The notes beneath the pieces were generated by a model, which saw only the letters and a program-made list of their open reading frames with translations, searched no databases and was not told the DNA's origin. DNA of 64,000 nt from Streptomyces sp. NRRL F-5126 (GTDB lineage Bacteria; Actinomycetota; Actinomycetes; Streptomycetales; Streptomycetaceae), in contig NZ_JOFZ01000002.1 of NCBI RefSeq assembly GCF_000721265.1, forward strand, positions 1-64,000, read 5' to 3'. Shown here in pieces: positions 49,971 through 59,049 of the stretch. Both the position numbers and the translations under genes were made by a program. Numbering within the stretch: position 1 is the stretch's first letter; every line of letters starts with the position of its first letter.

Positions 49971-51553
49971 TTCCCGCTGTCGCCCTTGCCCTCGGTCCCG
50001 TCCGCGTCCGGGCCGCCCTCGTCGTCCCGGCGGTCCTCGTCGTCTCGGCGGTCCTCGGACTCCTGCCCGCTCCCGGACGCCTCGCCCTTCTTCAAGGGGT
50101 CGTGCGACCGGCCTCGGTCGCCGCCCGCCGCCTCGCCGAGCATCTTGTCCAGCTCGGAGAAGTCGATCTGCTCGCGGTGCACGAAACCGTCCGGGTCGTC
50201 CAGGTCGGACGCCGTCGGCAGCATGTCCGGGTGCTCCCACAGGCCGTCGCGGCCGTCCACGCCGCGCGCGTCCGTCAGGGACGCCCACAGCCGGGAGGCG
50301 TCACGCAGCCTGCGCGGCCTCAGCTGCAGGCCGATCAGCGTGGCGAACGTCTGCTCGGCGGGCCCGCCGGACGCGCGCCGCCTGCGCAGCGTCTCGCGCA
50401 GCGCGTCGGCACCCGTCAGCCTGGTCTTGGCGGCCTCGTGGACGACCGCGTCCACCCACCCCTCGACCAGCGCGAGCGCCGTCTCGAGACGGGCCAGCGC
50501 GGCCTTCTGCTCCGGAGTGTCCTCGGGCTGGAACATGCCCTGCTGGAGAGCCTCCTGGAGCTCCTCGGGGTGCGACGGGTCGAACTGCCCGACCACGTCC
50601 TCCAGCTTCGACGTGTCGACCTTGATGCCCCGCGCGTAGCCCTCGACGGCGCCGAAGATGTGCGAACGCAGCCACGGCACGTGCGTGAACAGCCGCTGGT
50701 GGGCGGCCTCGCGCAGCGCCAGGTACAGCCGCACCTCCTCCTTCGCCACGCCCAGGTCCTTGCCGAACGCCTCGATGTTCAGCGGCAGCAGCGCCGCCTT
50801 GCCGGCGGGGCCCAGCGGCAAGCCGATGTCCGTCGAGCCGACCACCTCACCGGCCAGCACGCCGACGGCCTGCCCCAACTGCTGGCCGAACATCGCGCCG
50901 CCCATGGACCGCATCACGCCGATGAGCGGCCCCGCCATGTCCTGCATCTCGGCGGGCAGGACGTCGCCCATCGCCGCGCCGACACGCTCCGCCACGGGAT
51001 CGACCAGCTGCTGCCACGCGGGCAGCGTCGCCTCGACCCATTCGGCGCGGCTCCACGCCACCGCCGTGTTGGCCCCCGACGGCAGCGACGTCACGCCGTC
51101 GAGCCACAGGTCCGCCAGGCGCACGGCCTCGCCGACGGACGCGCGGTCCCCGGCGGTGACGCTCGCGTCCTTCGTGCCGTCCGGGGTGCCCTGCGCCACG
51201 GTCTGCCGGGCGATCTGCTTGGCCATGTCCCAGTTGACGGGGCCGCTCCCGGAACTCAGCATCTGGCCGAGCTGCTGGAACGCCTGCCCCAGGTCGCCCG
51301 GGTTGAGGGAGCCGAACATGGCGGCGAACGGGTTGTCCCCGCCCGCGCCGCCGCTCCCGCCGCCCGGCAGGCCGGGGAACCCGAAACCGAACGGGTTCTG
51401 CCCTCCCTGGCCCGGCCCCTGGCCGCCCGGCCCCTGACCGCCGGATCCCTGGCCACCGGAACCCTGACCGCCTCCGTCAGGACCTTTCTTCTTGCCGTCG
51501 CCGTCCTCCGGCTCCTCCGGCGGAAGGCCGAATCCGAATGGGGTGTCACTCAC
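49967..51553 (-). CDS. DUF2342 'zinc-dependent metalloprotease' family protein
   Basis: A 528-residue protein of the family annotated as zinc-dependent metalloprotease / coenzyme F420 biosynthesis-associated. A Gly/Gln-rich N-terminus with FGFG and NPF repeats leads to the conserved region LREAAHQRLFTHVPWLRSHI and a later ALVEGWVDAVVHEA helix. There is no complete HExxH; His in REAAH and HEAAK-like residues may be ligands. The C-terminal 50 residues are highly acidic/basic and likely disordered. GTG at 51553. Conserved in actinobacteria, true function unknown. Confidence 0.8.
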   Translation of the reverse strand: MSDTPFGFGLPPEEPEDGDGKKKGPDGGGQGSGGQGSGGQGPGGQGPGQGGQNPFGFGFPGLPGGGSGGAGGDNPFAAMFGSLNPGDLGQAFQQLGQMLSSGSGPVNWDMAKQIARQTVAQGTPDGTKDASVTAGDRASVGEAVRLADLWLDGVTSLPSGANTAVAWSRAEWVEATLPAWQQLVDPVAERVGAAMGDVLPAEMQDMAGPLIGVMRSMGGAMFGQQLGQAVGVLAGEVVGSTDIGLPLGPAGKAALLPLNIEAFGKDLGVAKEEVRLYLALREAAHQRLFTHVPWLRSHIFGAVEGYARGIKVDTSKLEDVVGQFDPSHPEELQEALQQGMFQPEDTPEQKAALARLETALALVEGWVDAVVHEAAKTRLTGADALRETLRRRRASGGPAEQTFATLIGLQLRPRRLRDASRLWASLTDARGVDGRDGLWEHPDMLPTASDLDDPDGFVHREQIDFSELDKMLGEAAGGDRGRSHDPLKKGEASGSGQESEDRRDDEDRRDDEGGPDADGTEGKGDSGK

Positions 51554-51837
51554 GGGTTTCCTCGGCTCGTAAGGCCGCCGGCTTCCTGCCGGCAGCGGCT
51601 GCCCTGCACCATCCAGCCTATGCTTCACCGCGCCCTCGGGGCATGGCACGACCTGCGCCTGCCCCGAGGCACGCGGGCGATGCGTTCCGCGTCCGTGATC
51701 GGCACATGCACGACCGACACCCGGACGGCTCCCCGGCCCGTACCCGCATCCGCCGGGAAGTCTGCGGCAGGATGAACGTCACCTGGTACGTACGCGTCCT
51801 TCACATACGTACTGAAGACAACCGCTGGAGCCGCCCG

Positions 51838-52950
51838 GTGAGTTCCCCAGAGTCACAGGTTCGCGCTACGCGAAACCACGCAACCCCCAGCAGATCGCGT
51901 GGCCCCGTCGTCGCCGTCACCGGCGCCGCCACGGGGGTCGGCGACCTGCTGACACGCAGGCTCGCCACGTCCGCGGAGACCCAGCAGGTCATCGCCATCG
52001 ACGAGCGGCGCGGCACCGTCCAGGACGCCACCTGGCACGTCCTCGACGTACGGGACCCGGCGATCGCGGACCGGCTGCGCGGCGTGGACGTGGTGGTGCA
52101 CCTGGCGCTCGACCTCGACCTGGAGTCCGACCCGGCCGCGCGCACCGCCTACAACGTGCGCGGCACGCAGACCGTGCTCACCGCGGCCGCCGCCGCGGGC
52201 GTGCACAGGGTCGTGCTGTGCACGTCGGCGATGGTCTACGGGGCGCTGCCGGACAACGACGTGCCCCTCTCCGAGGACGCCGAGCTGCGCGCCACCGCGG
52301 AGGCGGCCGGCGTCGGCGACCTGCTGGAGATCGAGCGGCTCGGCCGCAGGGCGCCGCGCGCTCACCCGGGCCTCAACGTCACCGTCGTACGGCCGGCCGT
52401 ACTCGTCGGCGGCACGGACACCGCGCTCACCCGCTACTTCGAGTCCCCGCGCCTCCTCGTCGTCGCGGGCTCGCGCCCCACCTGGCAGTTCTGCCATGTG
52501 GACGACCTGGTCAGCGCCCTGGAGTACGCGGCGCACGGCAAGGTGGAGGGCGAGTTCGCCGTCGGCTGCGACGGCTGGCTGGAACAGGACGAGGTCGAGG
52601 AGCTCACCGGCATCCGCCGCATGGAGCTGCCGTCCGCGGTCGCGCTCGGCGCTGCCGCCAGGCTGCACAGGATCGGCCTCACGCCCTCCCCGGCCGGCGA
52701 CCTCGCGTACACCATGTACCCCTGGGTGGTCAGCGTGAGCGCCCTGCACGACGCGGGCTGGCGGCCGCGCTGGACCAACGAGGAGGCGCTCGCCGCCCTC
52801 CTCGAAGAGGTCGAGGGCAGGCACACCGTGGCGGGCCGCAGGCTCGGCCGCAAGGACGCGACGGCCGCGGGCGCGGCCGGCGCGACGGTGGCGCTGCTCG
52901 GCACGGCCGCCGTGGTGCGCAGGGTGCGCAAGGCCCGCCGCCGGCTGTAG
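51838..52950 (+). CDS. Extended SDR / NAD-dependent epimerase-like protein
   Basis: A 370-residue protein with a Rossmann N-terminus (VAVTGAATGVGDLLTRRL) and LDVRD...VHLA strands typical of extended short-chain dehydrogenases. The usual YxxxK catalytic pair is not evident in the expected place (around LLEIERLGRR), so catalysis is uncertain. A C-terminal hydrophobic segment (GATVALLGTAAVV) followed by basic residues may anchor it to the membrane. GTG at 51838. It belongs to the conserved run of core genes. Sugar-nucleotide or redox sensing roles are possible. Confidence 0.78.
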   Translation: MSSPESQVRATRNHATPSRSRGPVVAVTGAATGVGDLLTRRLATSAETQQVIAIDERRGTVQDATWHVLDVRDPAIADRLRGVDVVVHLALDLDLESDPAARTAYNVRGTQTVLTAAAAAGVHRVVLCTSAMVYGALPDNDVPLSEDAELRATAEAAGVGDLLEIERLGRRAPRAHPGLNVTVVRPAVLVGGTDTALTRYFESPRLLVVAGSRPTWQFCHVDDLVSALEYAAHGKVEGEFAVGCDGWLEQDEVEELTGIRRMELPSAVALGAAARLHRIGLTPSPAGDLAYTMYPWVVSVSALHDAGWRPRWTNEEALAALLEEVEGRHTVAGRRLGRKDATAAGAAGATVALLGTAAVVRRVRKARRRL

Positions 52951-53020
52951 CGGCCCGCGGCGGACGTCCGCAGCGGACGTCTGTAGCAGTACGAAGCGGA
53001 CGTACGGCACGATGGACCTC

Positions 53021-53488
53021 ATGGCAACCACACAGGACCGTACGGACCACCCGGGTGAGCGCGGCGGGGACCAGCCGCTGCGCCTGCTGGCGATCCGGGA
53101 CACCCCGCTCAGCCTCGACGAGGTCTTCGCCGCGGTGGGCGACGCGGCGGCGGGCGGCACGGCCCTCTTCGTCGGCACGGTGCGTGATCACGACTCGGGG
53201 GCCGACGTCGAGGCCCTCGGCTACTCGCACCACCCCTCGGCCGAGGCGGAGCTGCGCCGGGTCGCGGAGAAGGTGGCCGCCGACTTCCCGGTGCGCGCGC
53301 TGGCCGCCGTCCACCGTGTGGGCGATCTGAGCGTGGGCGACCTGGCCGTGATCGTGGCGGTCGCCTGCCCGCACCGCGCGGAGGCCTTCGCGGCGTGCCG
53401 CAGGCTGATCGACGACCTCAAGCACGAGGTCCCCATCTGGAAGCACCAGTCCTTCACGGACGGCACCGAGGAGTGGGTGGGGGCGTAG
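53021..53488 (+). CDS. moaE: Molybdopterin synthase catalytic subunit
   Basis: A 155-residue MoaE: it converts cyclic pyranopterin monophosphate to molybdopterin with the sulfur carrier MoaD. Signatures are ALFVGTVRDHDSGADV and the end VPIWKHQSF...EEWVGA, where Lys acts in catalysis. ATG at 53021 or 53012 are both possible, neither with a strong ribosome-binding site. moaD is not beside it, as often seen in Streptomyces. Confidence 0.92.
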   Translation: MATTQDRTDHPGERGGDQPLRLLAIRDTPLSLDEVFAAVGDAAAGGTALFVGTVRDHDSGADVEALGYSHHPSAEAELRRVAEKVAADFPVRALAAVHRVGDLSVGDLAVIVAVACPHRAEAFAACRRLIDDLKHEVPIWKHQSFTDGTEEWVGA

Positions 53489-53607
53489 CCCCTTCGTTGA
53501 GGGGTGGTGGTCGGGCGACGGGCGGGCGGGTTGGGGCGTAGCCCCCGTAACCCGCACGGGGCATCTTGTCCGATTTGCGTAACCACTCCACGCCCAGCAG
53601 CGTTAGC

Positions 53608-53630
53608 TCTACAGAACGTAAATCTGTAGA
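53608..53630. promoter_or_regulatory. Palindromic operator candidate
   Basis: TCTACAGA, a 7-nt spacer, then TCTGTAGA form a perfect inverted repeat 31 bases before the small membrane-protein gene. AT-rich sequence around it marks the promoter. The binding protein is unknown. Confidence 0.5.
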
Positions 53631-53661
53631 TCAAATCTGCTGACTGGGACGGGAGATCGCG

Positions 53662-53820
53662 ATGGCCGTGCTCACCTGGTTGCTGATCCCTGTCGTCGCC
53701 GCCCTCGGCGCCGCGATATGGGGAAGCTGGGCCTCCAAGAGCCACACCATGGGCGACATAGCCGAGCTCAACGGCTACGCCCGCTTCCGTGACGCCATGG
53801 AGCGCGAACCCGCCGATTAG
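53662..53820 (+). CDS. Small single-pass membrane protein
   Basis: A 52-residue protein with one N-terminal membrane segment (VLTWLLIPVVAALGAAIWG) and a charged cytoplasmic tail (GYARFRDAMEREPAD). ATG at 53662 follows GGGAG. It is a widespread small Streptomyces protein preceding the PDZ protein gene. Function unknown. Confidence 0.75.
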   Translation: MAVLTWLLIPVVAALGAAIWGSWASKSHTMGDIAELNGYARFRDAMEREPAD

Positions 53821-53879
53821 CCGTGCGGCCGCCCCGGCCCGCGCGGTGCGCTCACAGGCCGTTCCCGTACTGTCGAGCC

Positions 53880-54974
53880 ATGCCGCGCCGTACCGTGACG
53901 ATGCTCGCGTCCACCCTCGTCCTGATCGCCCTCCTCTGCGTGGGCGCCCTCACGAAGGTGCCGTACGCCGAGATGAGCCCCGGGCCCACGGTGAACACCC
54001 TGTCGAGCCCCGGCGGCAAGCCGGTCCTCCAGATCTCCGGGCACAAGACGTACCCGACGTCGGGCCACCTGAACATGGTCACGGTCCGCGTGACGCAGGC
54101 CGACTACCGCATGAACATGGTGGAGGCCGTCTACGGCTGGCTGGCCCACGACGACGTCGTCGTCCCGCACGACACGCTCTACCCGAACGGGCAGACCGAG
54201 CAGCAGTCGTCGCAGGAGAACGCCGAGGAGTTCAGCCAGTCCCAGGAGAGCGCCAAGGTCGCCGCGCTCAAGGAGCTGCACATCCCGGTCGTCTCGCACG
54301 TCAACGTGGCGAGCGTGCTGAAGAACAGCCCGGCCGAGGGCAAGCTCCACGCGGGCGACCTGATCGAGGCCGTGGACGGCACGAAGGTCACGCGCCCCGA
54401 CCAGGTCGCCGGGCTCGTCACCAAGCACAAGCCCGGCCAGGACGTCGTCTTCACGGTGGTGCCCGCCAAGACCGCGGCCGCCGCCAAGAAGGCGGGCAAG
54501 GAGCCCTCGGGCAGCCGCGAGGTCACCGTGAAGACGGCGCTCTCGCACGACAGCGGCAAGGCGCGCGCCATCGTCGGCATCGCCGCGGGCACGGACCACA
54601 CCTTCCCGTTCGACATCGACATCAAGCTGGCCGACGTCGGCGGCCCGAGTGCCGGAATGATGTTCTCCCTCGGACTGATCGACGAGCTGACGCCCGGCTC
54701 GCTCACCGGCGGCAAGTTCATCGCCGGCACGGGCACCATCGACGACAAGGGCACGGTGGGCCCCATCGGGGGCATCGCGATGAAGATGGTCGGCGCGCGC
54801 GACGCGGGCGCGCGGTACTTCCTCACGCCGTCCGACAACTGCAAGGCAGCGGCGGCGGACACCCCGAACGGGCTCACCCTCGTCAGGGTCAAGAACCTCT
54901 CGGACGCCAAGGCGTCCGTCGACAAGATCCGCACGGGCGACACGGCCGGCCTGCCCAGCTGCTCGGCAAGCTGA
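53880..54974 (+). CDS. PDZ / Lon-like (S16) membrane protease
   Basis: A 364-residue protein with one N-terminal membrane anchor (MLASTLVLIALLCVGAL), a PDZ domain (about 150-205, VASVLKNSPAEGKLHAGDLI) and a C-terminal Lon-type S16 protease domain with Ser in VGGPSAGMMFSLG and Lys in AMKMVGARDAG. The layout matches YlbL-type proteases that face outside the membrane. ATG at 53880. A role in envelope protein quality control is likely. Confidence 0.88.
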   Translation: MPRRTVTMLASTLVLIALLCVGALTKVPYAEMSPGPTVNTLSSPGGKPVLQISGHKTYPTSGHLNMVTVRVTQADYRMNMVEAVYGWLAHDDVVVPHDTLYPNGQTEQQSSQENAEEFSQSQESAKVAALKELHIPVVSHVNVASVLKNSPAEGKLHAGDLIEAVDGTKVTRPDQVAGLVTKHKPGQDVVFTVVPAKTAAAAKKAGKEPSGSREVTVKTALSHDSGKARAIVGIAAGTDHTFPFDIDIKLADVGGPSAGMMFSLGLIDELTPGSLTGGKFIAGTGTIDDKGTVGPIGGIAMKMVGARDAGARYFLTPSDNCKAAAADTPNGLTLVRVKNLSDAKASVDKIRTGDTAGLPSCSAS

Positions 54975-55021
54975 CCGCGCCCCGCGCCTCGTGAACTGCT
55001 CGTCCTGCCCGAAAGCGCTCC

Positions 55022-55576
55022 CTATCCGAAGGTGGCGGCCAGCGCCTCCGCAAGACCGGGCACGAGCCCGGATCCGGTCAGCACCTCGCCCGCCGCGTCC
55101 TTCTCGCGCAGCCGCAGTGCCGACTCGCGCGTGCCGTCGCGCAGCACGGCCACCGTCATGCGCACCTCCTGCCGCTCGGGGTGGCGGGCGACCCACGCGC
55201 CGAGCGCGTCCTCGTCGAGGCCCTCCGGAATGCTCGACTCCGCGGACGGCGGAAGCATCAGGCGCTCGACGGCGAGCGCGCAGCCCGCGACCGCGTCGGG
55301 CCACGCGATCGTGGCGAGGAACTCGTCCAGGGCGGCGCCCGCGGGGATCTCCTCCTGCTCGACGGGGGTGAGAGGGGCGACGTCGTCGCCTTCGCCAAGG
55401 CCCAGCTGGGCCGCGAGTTCGGGTTCGTCCGCGCGCATGCGTTCGCTGTCCACGAGCGCGAACAGGTGGGCGGGCTGGTCCCAGCCGAGGCCTGCCGCGT
55501 ACTCGTCGATCTCGAGCACGGCCCGCGTCAGCGGGTTCGCGGCCATCGGGGTCCCTGAGGGGGAAACGTTCGACAT
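55022..55576 (-). CDS. PPA1309-family protein
   Basis: A 184-residue soluble acidic protein of the actinobacterial PPA1309 family, with conserved AVLEIDEYAAGLGWDQPAHL near the start and FLATIAWPDAVAGCALAVER in the middle. ATG at 55576; divergent from the UPF0182 gene with which it is regularly paired. No enzymatic motif; function unknown. Confidence 0.82.
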   Translation of the reverse strand: MSNVSPSGTPMAANPLTRAVLEIDEYAAGLGWDQPAHLFALVDSERMRADEPELAAQLGLGEGDDVAPLTPVEQEEIPAGAALDEFLATIAWPDAVAGCALAVERLMLPPSAESSIPEGLDEDALGAWVARHPERQEVRMTVAVLRDGTRESALRLREKDAAGEVLTGSGLVPGLAEALAATFG

Positions 55577-55766
55577 GACCAATATCCTGCCTCCTTCGGG
55601 GCCTCGGGTGGGAACTGGATAAGGCCTCAGTAAGTTGCATGGTGGGGTCCTGCGATCGCCTGGCCCGATGAGCAAGCCCCAGCCGGCCCCGGCCCACGAC
55701 CCTTCCTCCGGTTCTCCCGGAGGGCAGTTACCAGACTTTTTCGAGGTGCGCACGTTGGCTTTCCAG

Positions 55767-58709
55767 ATGCCGGACCGCGGCGGAGGCCCGACCGGGTCAC
55801 GGACGAGGGTGGGGCGGCCGTCGGGACGGGTGCGGTTCCTGCTGCTGGTCCTGGGGCTGCTGGCCGTGCTCGCGATGGCCTTCGTGATGTTCTCGGGCTT
55901 CTGGACGGACTGGCTCTGGTACCGCTCGGTCGACTACTCGTCGGTGTTCACCACGACGCTGTGGACGAAGATCGGCCTCTTCGGCGTCTTCGGCGCCATC
56001 ATGGCGGTGGCGGTCGGCTTCAACATCTGGCTCGCCCACCGGCTGCGCCCGCCGCTGAGCGCGATGTCCACGGAGCAGCAGAGCCTGGACCGCTACCGGA
56101 TGAGCATCGCGCCGTACAAGAAGTGGGTGCTGTCCGCGGTCGCGGCGCTGGTCGGGCTGATCGCCGGTGCCGCGGCCTCCGGCCAGTGGCGCACCTGGCT
56201 GCTGTGGGTCGACGGCGTGCCGTTCGGCAAGAAGGACCCCCAGTTCCACCTGGACGTGTCCTTCTACACGTTCGACCTGCCGTGGTACCGCTTCCTGCTG
56301 GGCTTCGGCTTCGCCGCGGCCGTGCTTTCCGTGGTCGCCGCCGCCCTCACGCACTACCTGTACGGCGGGCTGCGCATGACGAGCCCCGGCGCGCGCGCCA
56401 CGGCGGCCGCCACGAGCCACCTGTCCGTGCTGATCGGCCTCTTCGTGTCGCTGAAAGCCGTGGCGTACTGGCTCGACCGCTACGGTCTCGCCGTCAAGTC
56501 CAGCGGCTTCAAGTCGACCGACGCCTGGACAGGCCTCAGGTACGTCGACGCCAACGCGTACCTGCCGGCGAAGACGATCCTGTTCTGCATCGCGGTGATC
56601 TGCGCCGTCCTGTTCTTCGCGACGCTGTGGCGCCGCACCTGGCAGCTGCCGCTGATCGGCTTCGGCCTGATGGTGCTCTCGGCGATCCTCATCGGCGGCC
56701 TGTACCCGGCGATCGTGCAGAAGTTCACGGTCCAGCCGAACGAGCAGGCCAAGGAGGCGCCGTACATCAACAAGAACATCAAGGCCACGCGCGCCGCGTA
56801 CGGCATCGACGACACCCAGGTGACGGACTACTCGGGCAAGGGCGGCGCGGCGCCCAAGGACGAGCAGCGCAAGGCCGCTGACTCGGCGGCCAGCTACCGC
56901 CTCGTCGACCCGAACATAGTCTCGCCCGCGTTCCAGCAGGTCCAGCAGCTGCGCAAGTACTACCAGTTCCCCTCGACGCTGAACGTCGACCGCTACAAGG
57001 ACCCGTCGACGGGCAAGCTGCAGGACACCATCGTCGGCGTGCGCGAGCTGAACGTCGCCGGTATCCAGAAGCACAACTGGATCAACGACCACTTCACCTA
57101 CACCCACGGCTACGGCTTGATCGCCGCCAAGGGCACCGACGCGGTCACGGACCCGTCCCAGGGCACCGTCGGCGCGCCCGACTTCACCGAGTCGGGCCTG
57201 CCCACGACGGGCCAACTGGGCCCGCTCAAGCACCAGCAGATCTACTACGGCGAGAAGACCACCCAGTACTCGATCGTCGGCGGCCCGCAGAAGGAGCTCG
57301 ACTACGAGTCGAAGGGCGGGAACACCAAGACCACCAGCTATCAGGGCAACAGCGGCGTCTCACTGGCCAACCCGCTGAACAGGGCCGCCTACGCGGTCGC
57401 CTTCAGCGAGCCGCAGATGCTCTACTCGGGCGCCGTCGGCAAGGGCTCGCGAATCCTCTACAACCGGACGCCCAAGGACCGCATCCATGCCGTCGCGCCC
57501 TGGCTGACGCTGGACGGCGACGCCTACCCGGCCGTGGTGGACGGCCACATCAAGTGGATCGTGGACGCCTACACCACGACGGACAGCTATCCGTACTCCT
57601 CGCGTACGACGCTCGGCGACACCACGGAGGACTCGCTCACCAACCACTCGCGTTCGGTGGTGGCCCAGCAGAACCAGGTCAACTACATCCGCAACTCGGT
57701 GAAGGCGACCGTCGACGCATACACGGGCAAGGTCACGCTGTACCAGTGGGACACCAAGGATCCGGTGCTCAAGACCTGGATGAAGGCGTTCCCCGGCACG
57801 GTCGAGCCGAAGGCGGACGTCCCGGCCGGCCTCAAGGCCCACCTGCGCTATCCGCAGGACCTGTTCAAGGTGCAGCGTGAGCTGCTGACGCGCTACCACG
57901 TCAGGGACGCGGCCCAGTTCTACAGCGGCAGTGACGCCTGGCAGGTGCCCGATGACCCGACCACCAGCTCGAACAGCGCGGTCCCGCCGTACTACCTGAG
58001 CCTGAGGATGCCGAAGCAGAAGAGCCGGACCTTCTCTCTGACGTCGACGTTCACGCCGAGCGGCAGGCCGAGCCTCAGCGGCTTCATGGCCGTCGACTCG
58101 GACGCGACCAGCAGCGACTACGGGAAGATCAGGATCCTCAGAGTCACCGGCGACAACGTGCCGGGCCCTGGGCAGGTGCAGAGCAAGCTCAGCGGGAGTA
58201 CGGACGTGGCCACGTTCGTCAGAGACCTCAAGGGCAGCAACTCGGACATCGAGTACGGCAACATGCTCACGGTGCCGGTCGACAACGGCTTCCTGTACGT
58301 CGAACCCGTCTACACCAAGGGCGGCAACCACAGGACGGGCAGCCAGAACTACCCGCTGCTGAAGAAGGTGGCTGCCTCCTACGGTGGTGGCAAGCCCGTC
58401 TTCGAGGATTCGCTGGGCGACGCACTCAACGCGGTGTTCGGCACCGACGAGCAGCCGCCCTCGACGACGCAGCCGCCGGGCAAGCAGACGAAGAAGCCGT
58501 CCGCCGACGACAAGGCGCTCCAGCAGGCGATCCAGGACGCCCAGCAGGCCGAGGCCGACAGCAAGAAGGCGCTGACGCACCTCGACAAGGACGGCTGGGC
58601 GGCGTACGGGAAGGCGCAGCAGAAGCTGCAGGAGGCCCTCGACCGGGCGGCCGAGCTGGAGGGCCGCTCGTCCAAGTCCGGTGCGGGCCGTGGCGGTGGC
58701 AGCGGCTGA
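55767..58709 (+). CDS. UPF0182 large membrane protein
   Basis: About 980 residues. The N-terminal 300 contain seven or so membrane spans ([20 protein letters not shown] first); the rest is a large, Tyr/Thr-rich extracytoplasmic domain and an acidic/glutamine-rich C-terminal helix. UPF0182 proteins are universal in actinobacteria with no defined role. ATG at 55767 is taken because the usual family sequence starts [10 protein letters not shown]; an earlier in-frame ATG at 55668 would add 33 residues. Confidence 0.88.
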   Translation: MPDRGGGPTGSRTRVGRPSGRVRFLLLVLGLLAVLAMAFVMFSGFWTDWLWYRSVDYSSVFTTTLWTKIGLFGVFGAIMAVAVGFNIWLAHRLRPPLSAMSTEQQSLDRYRMSIAPYKKWVLSAVAALVGLIAGAAASGQWRTWLLWVDGVPFGKKDPQFHLDVSFYTFDLPWYRFLLGFGFAAAVLSVVAAALTHYLYGGLRMTSPGARATAAATSHLSVLIGLFVSLKAVAYWLDRYGLAVKSSGFKSTDAWTGLRYVDANAYLPAKTILFCIAVICAVLFFATLWRRTWQLPLIGFGLMVLSAILIGGLYPAIVQKFTVQPNEQAKEAPYINKNIKATRAAYGIDDTQVTDYSGKGGAAPKDEQRKAADSAASYRLVDPNIVSPAFQQVQQLRKYYQFPSTLNVDRYKDPSTGKLQDTIVGVRELNVAGIQKHNWINDHFTYTHGYGLIAAKGTDAVTDPSQGTVGAPDFTESGLPTTGQLGPLKHQQIYYGEKTTQYSIVGGPQKELDYESKGGNTKTTSYQGNSGVSLANPLNRAAYAVAFSEPQMLYSGAVGKGSRILYNRTPKDRIHAVAPWLTLDGDAYPAVVDGHIKWIVDAYTTTDSYPYSSRTTLGDTTEDSLTNHSRSVVAQQNQVNYIRNSVKATVDAYTGKVTLYQWDTKDPVLKTWMKAFPGTVEPKADVPAGLKAHLRYPQDLFKVQRELLTRYHVRDAAQFYSGSDAWQVPDDPTTSSNSAVPPYYLSLRMPKQKSRTFSLTSTFTPSGRPSLSGFMAVDSDATSSDYGKIRILRVTGDNVPGPGQVQSKLSGSTDVATFVRDLKGSNSDIEYGNMLTVPVDNGFLYVEPVYTKGGNHRTGSQNYPLLKKVAASYGGGKPVFEDSLGDALNAVFGTDEQPPSTTQPPGKQTKKPSADDKALQQAIQDAQQAEADSKKALTHLDKDGWAAYGKAQQKLQEALDRAAELEGRSSKSGAGRGGGSG

Positions 58710-58775
58710 CGTGCTCCGACCTGCCCGCTTCGAGCGGAGCACGCCACGTGCCGTGGTACGGTTGATCCACAACGA

Positions 58776-58849
58776 CGCGGGGTGGAGCAGCTCGGTAGCT
58801 CGCTGGGCTCATAACCCAGAGGTCGCAGGTTCAAATCCTGTCCCCGCTA
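58776..58849 (+). tRNA. tRNA-fMet (anticodon CAT), copy 1
   Basis: A 74-nt cloverleaf with D-arm GGAGCAGCTCGG, anticodon loop CTCATAA with CAT at 58810-58812, and T-arm GCAGGTTCAAATCCTG. The unpaired first base pair (C1 opposite U72) and GGG/CCC anticodon-stem base pairs are initiator features. CCA is not encoded. Confidence 0.95.
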
Positions 58850-58857
58850 CTGGAATA

Positions 58858-58891
58858 CGAGGGCCCGGATCCAACAGGATCCGGGCCCTCG
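58858..58891 (+). terminator. Terminator after tRNA-fMet copy 1
   Basis: A perfect 15-bp stem with AACA loop, arms 58858-58872 and 58877-58891, eight bases after the tRNA. Confidence 0.85.
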
Positions 58892-59049
58892 TCGCGCGTT
58901 TGTGCGGAGTGTGTGGCGGTCGGTGCGCAGACCGCCCTCCCGTGTTTGACTTATCTCCCTGTGGGCATGTCGACAAAACGCCGAAGTGACCTTGCGGTCC
59001 GCGATATACCAGAGGTGAGCGGGTAGCAGGTGATGCGACGATAGGTTTT

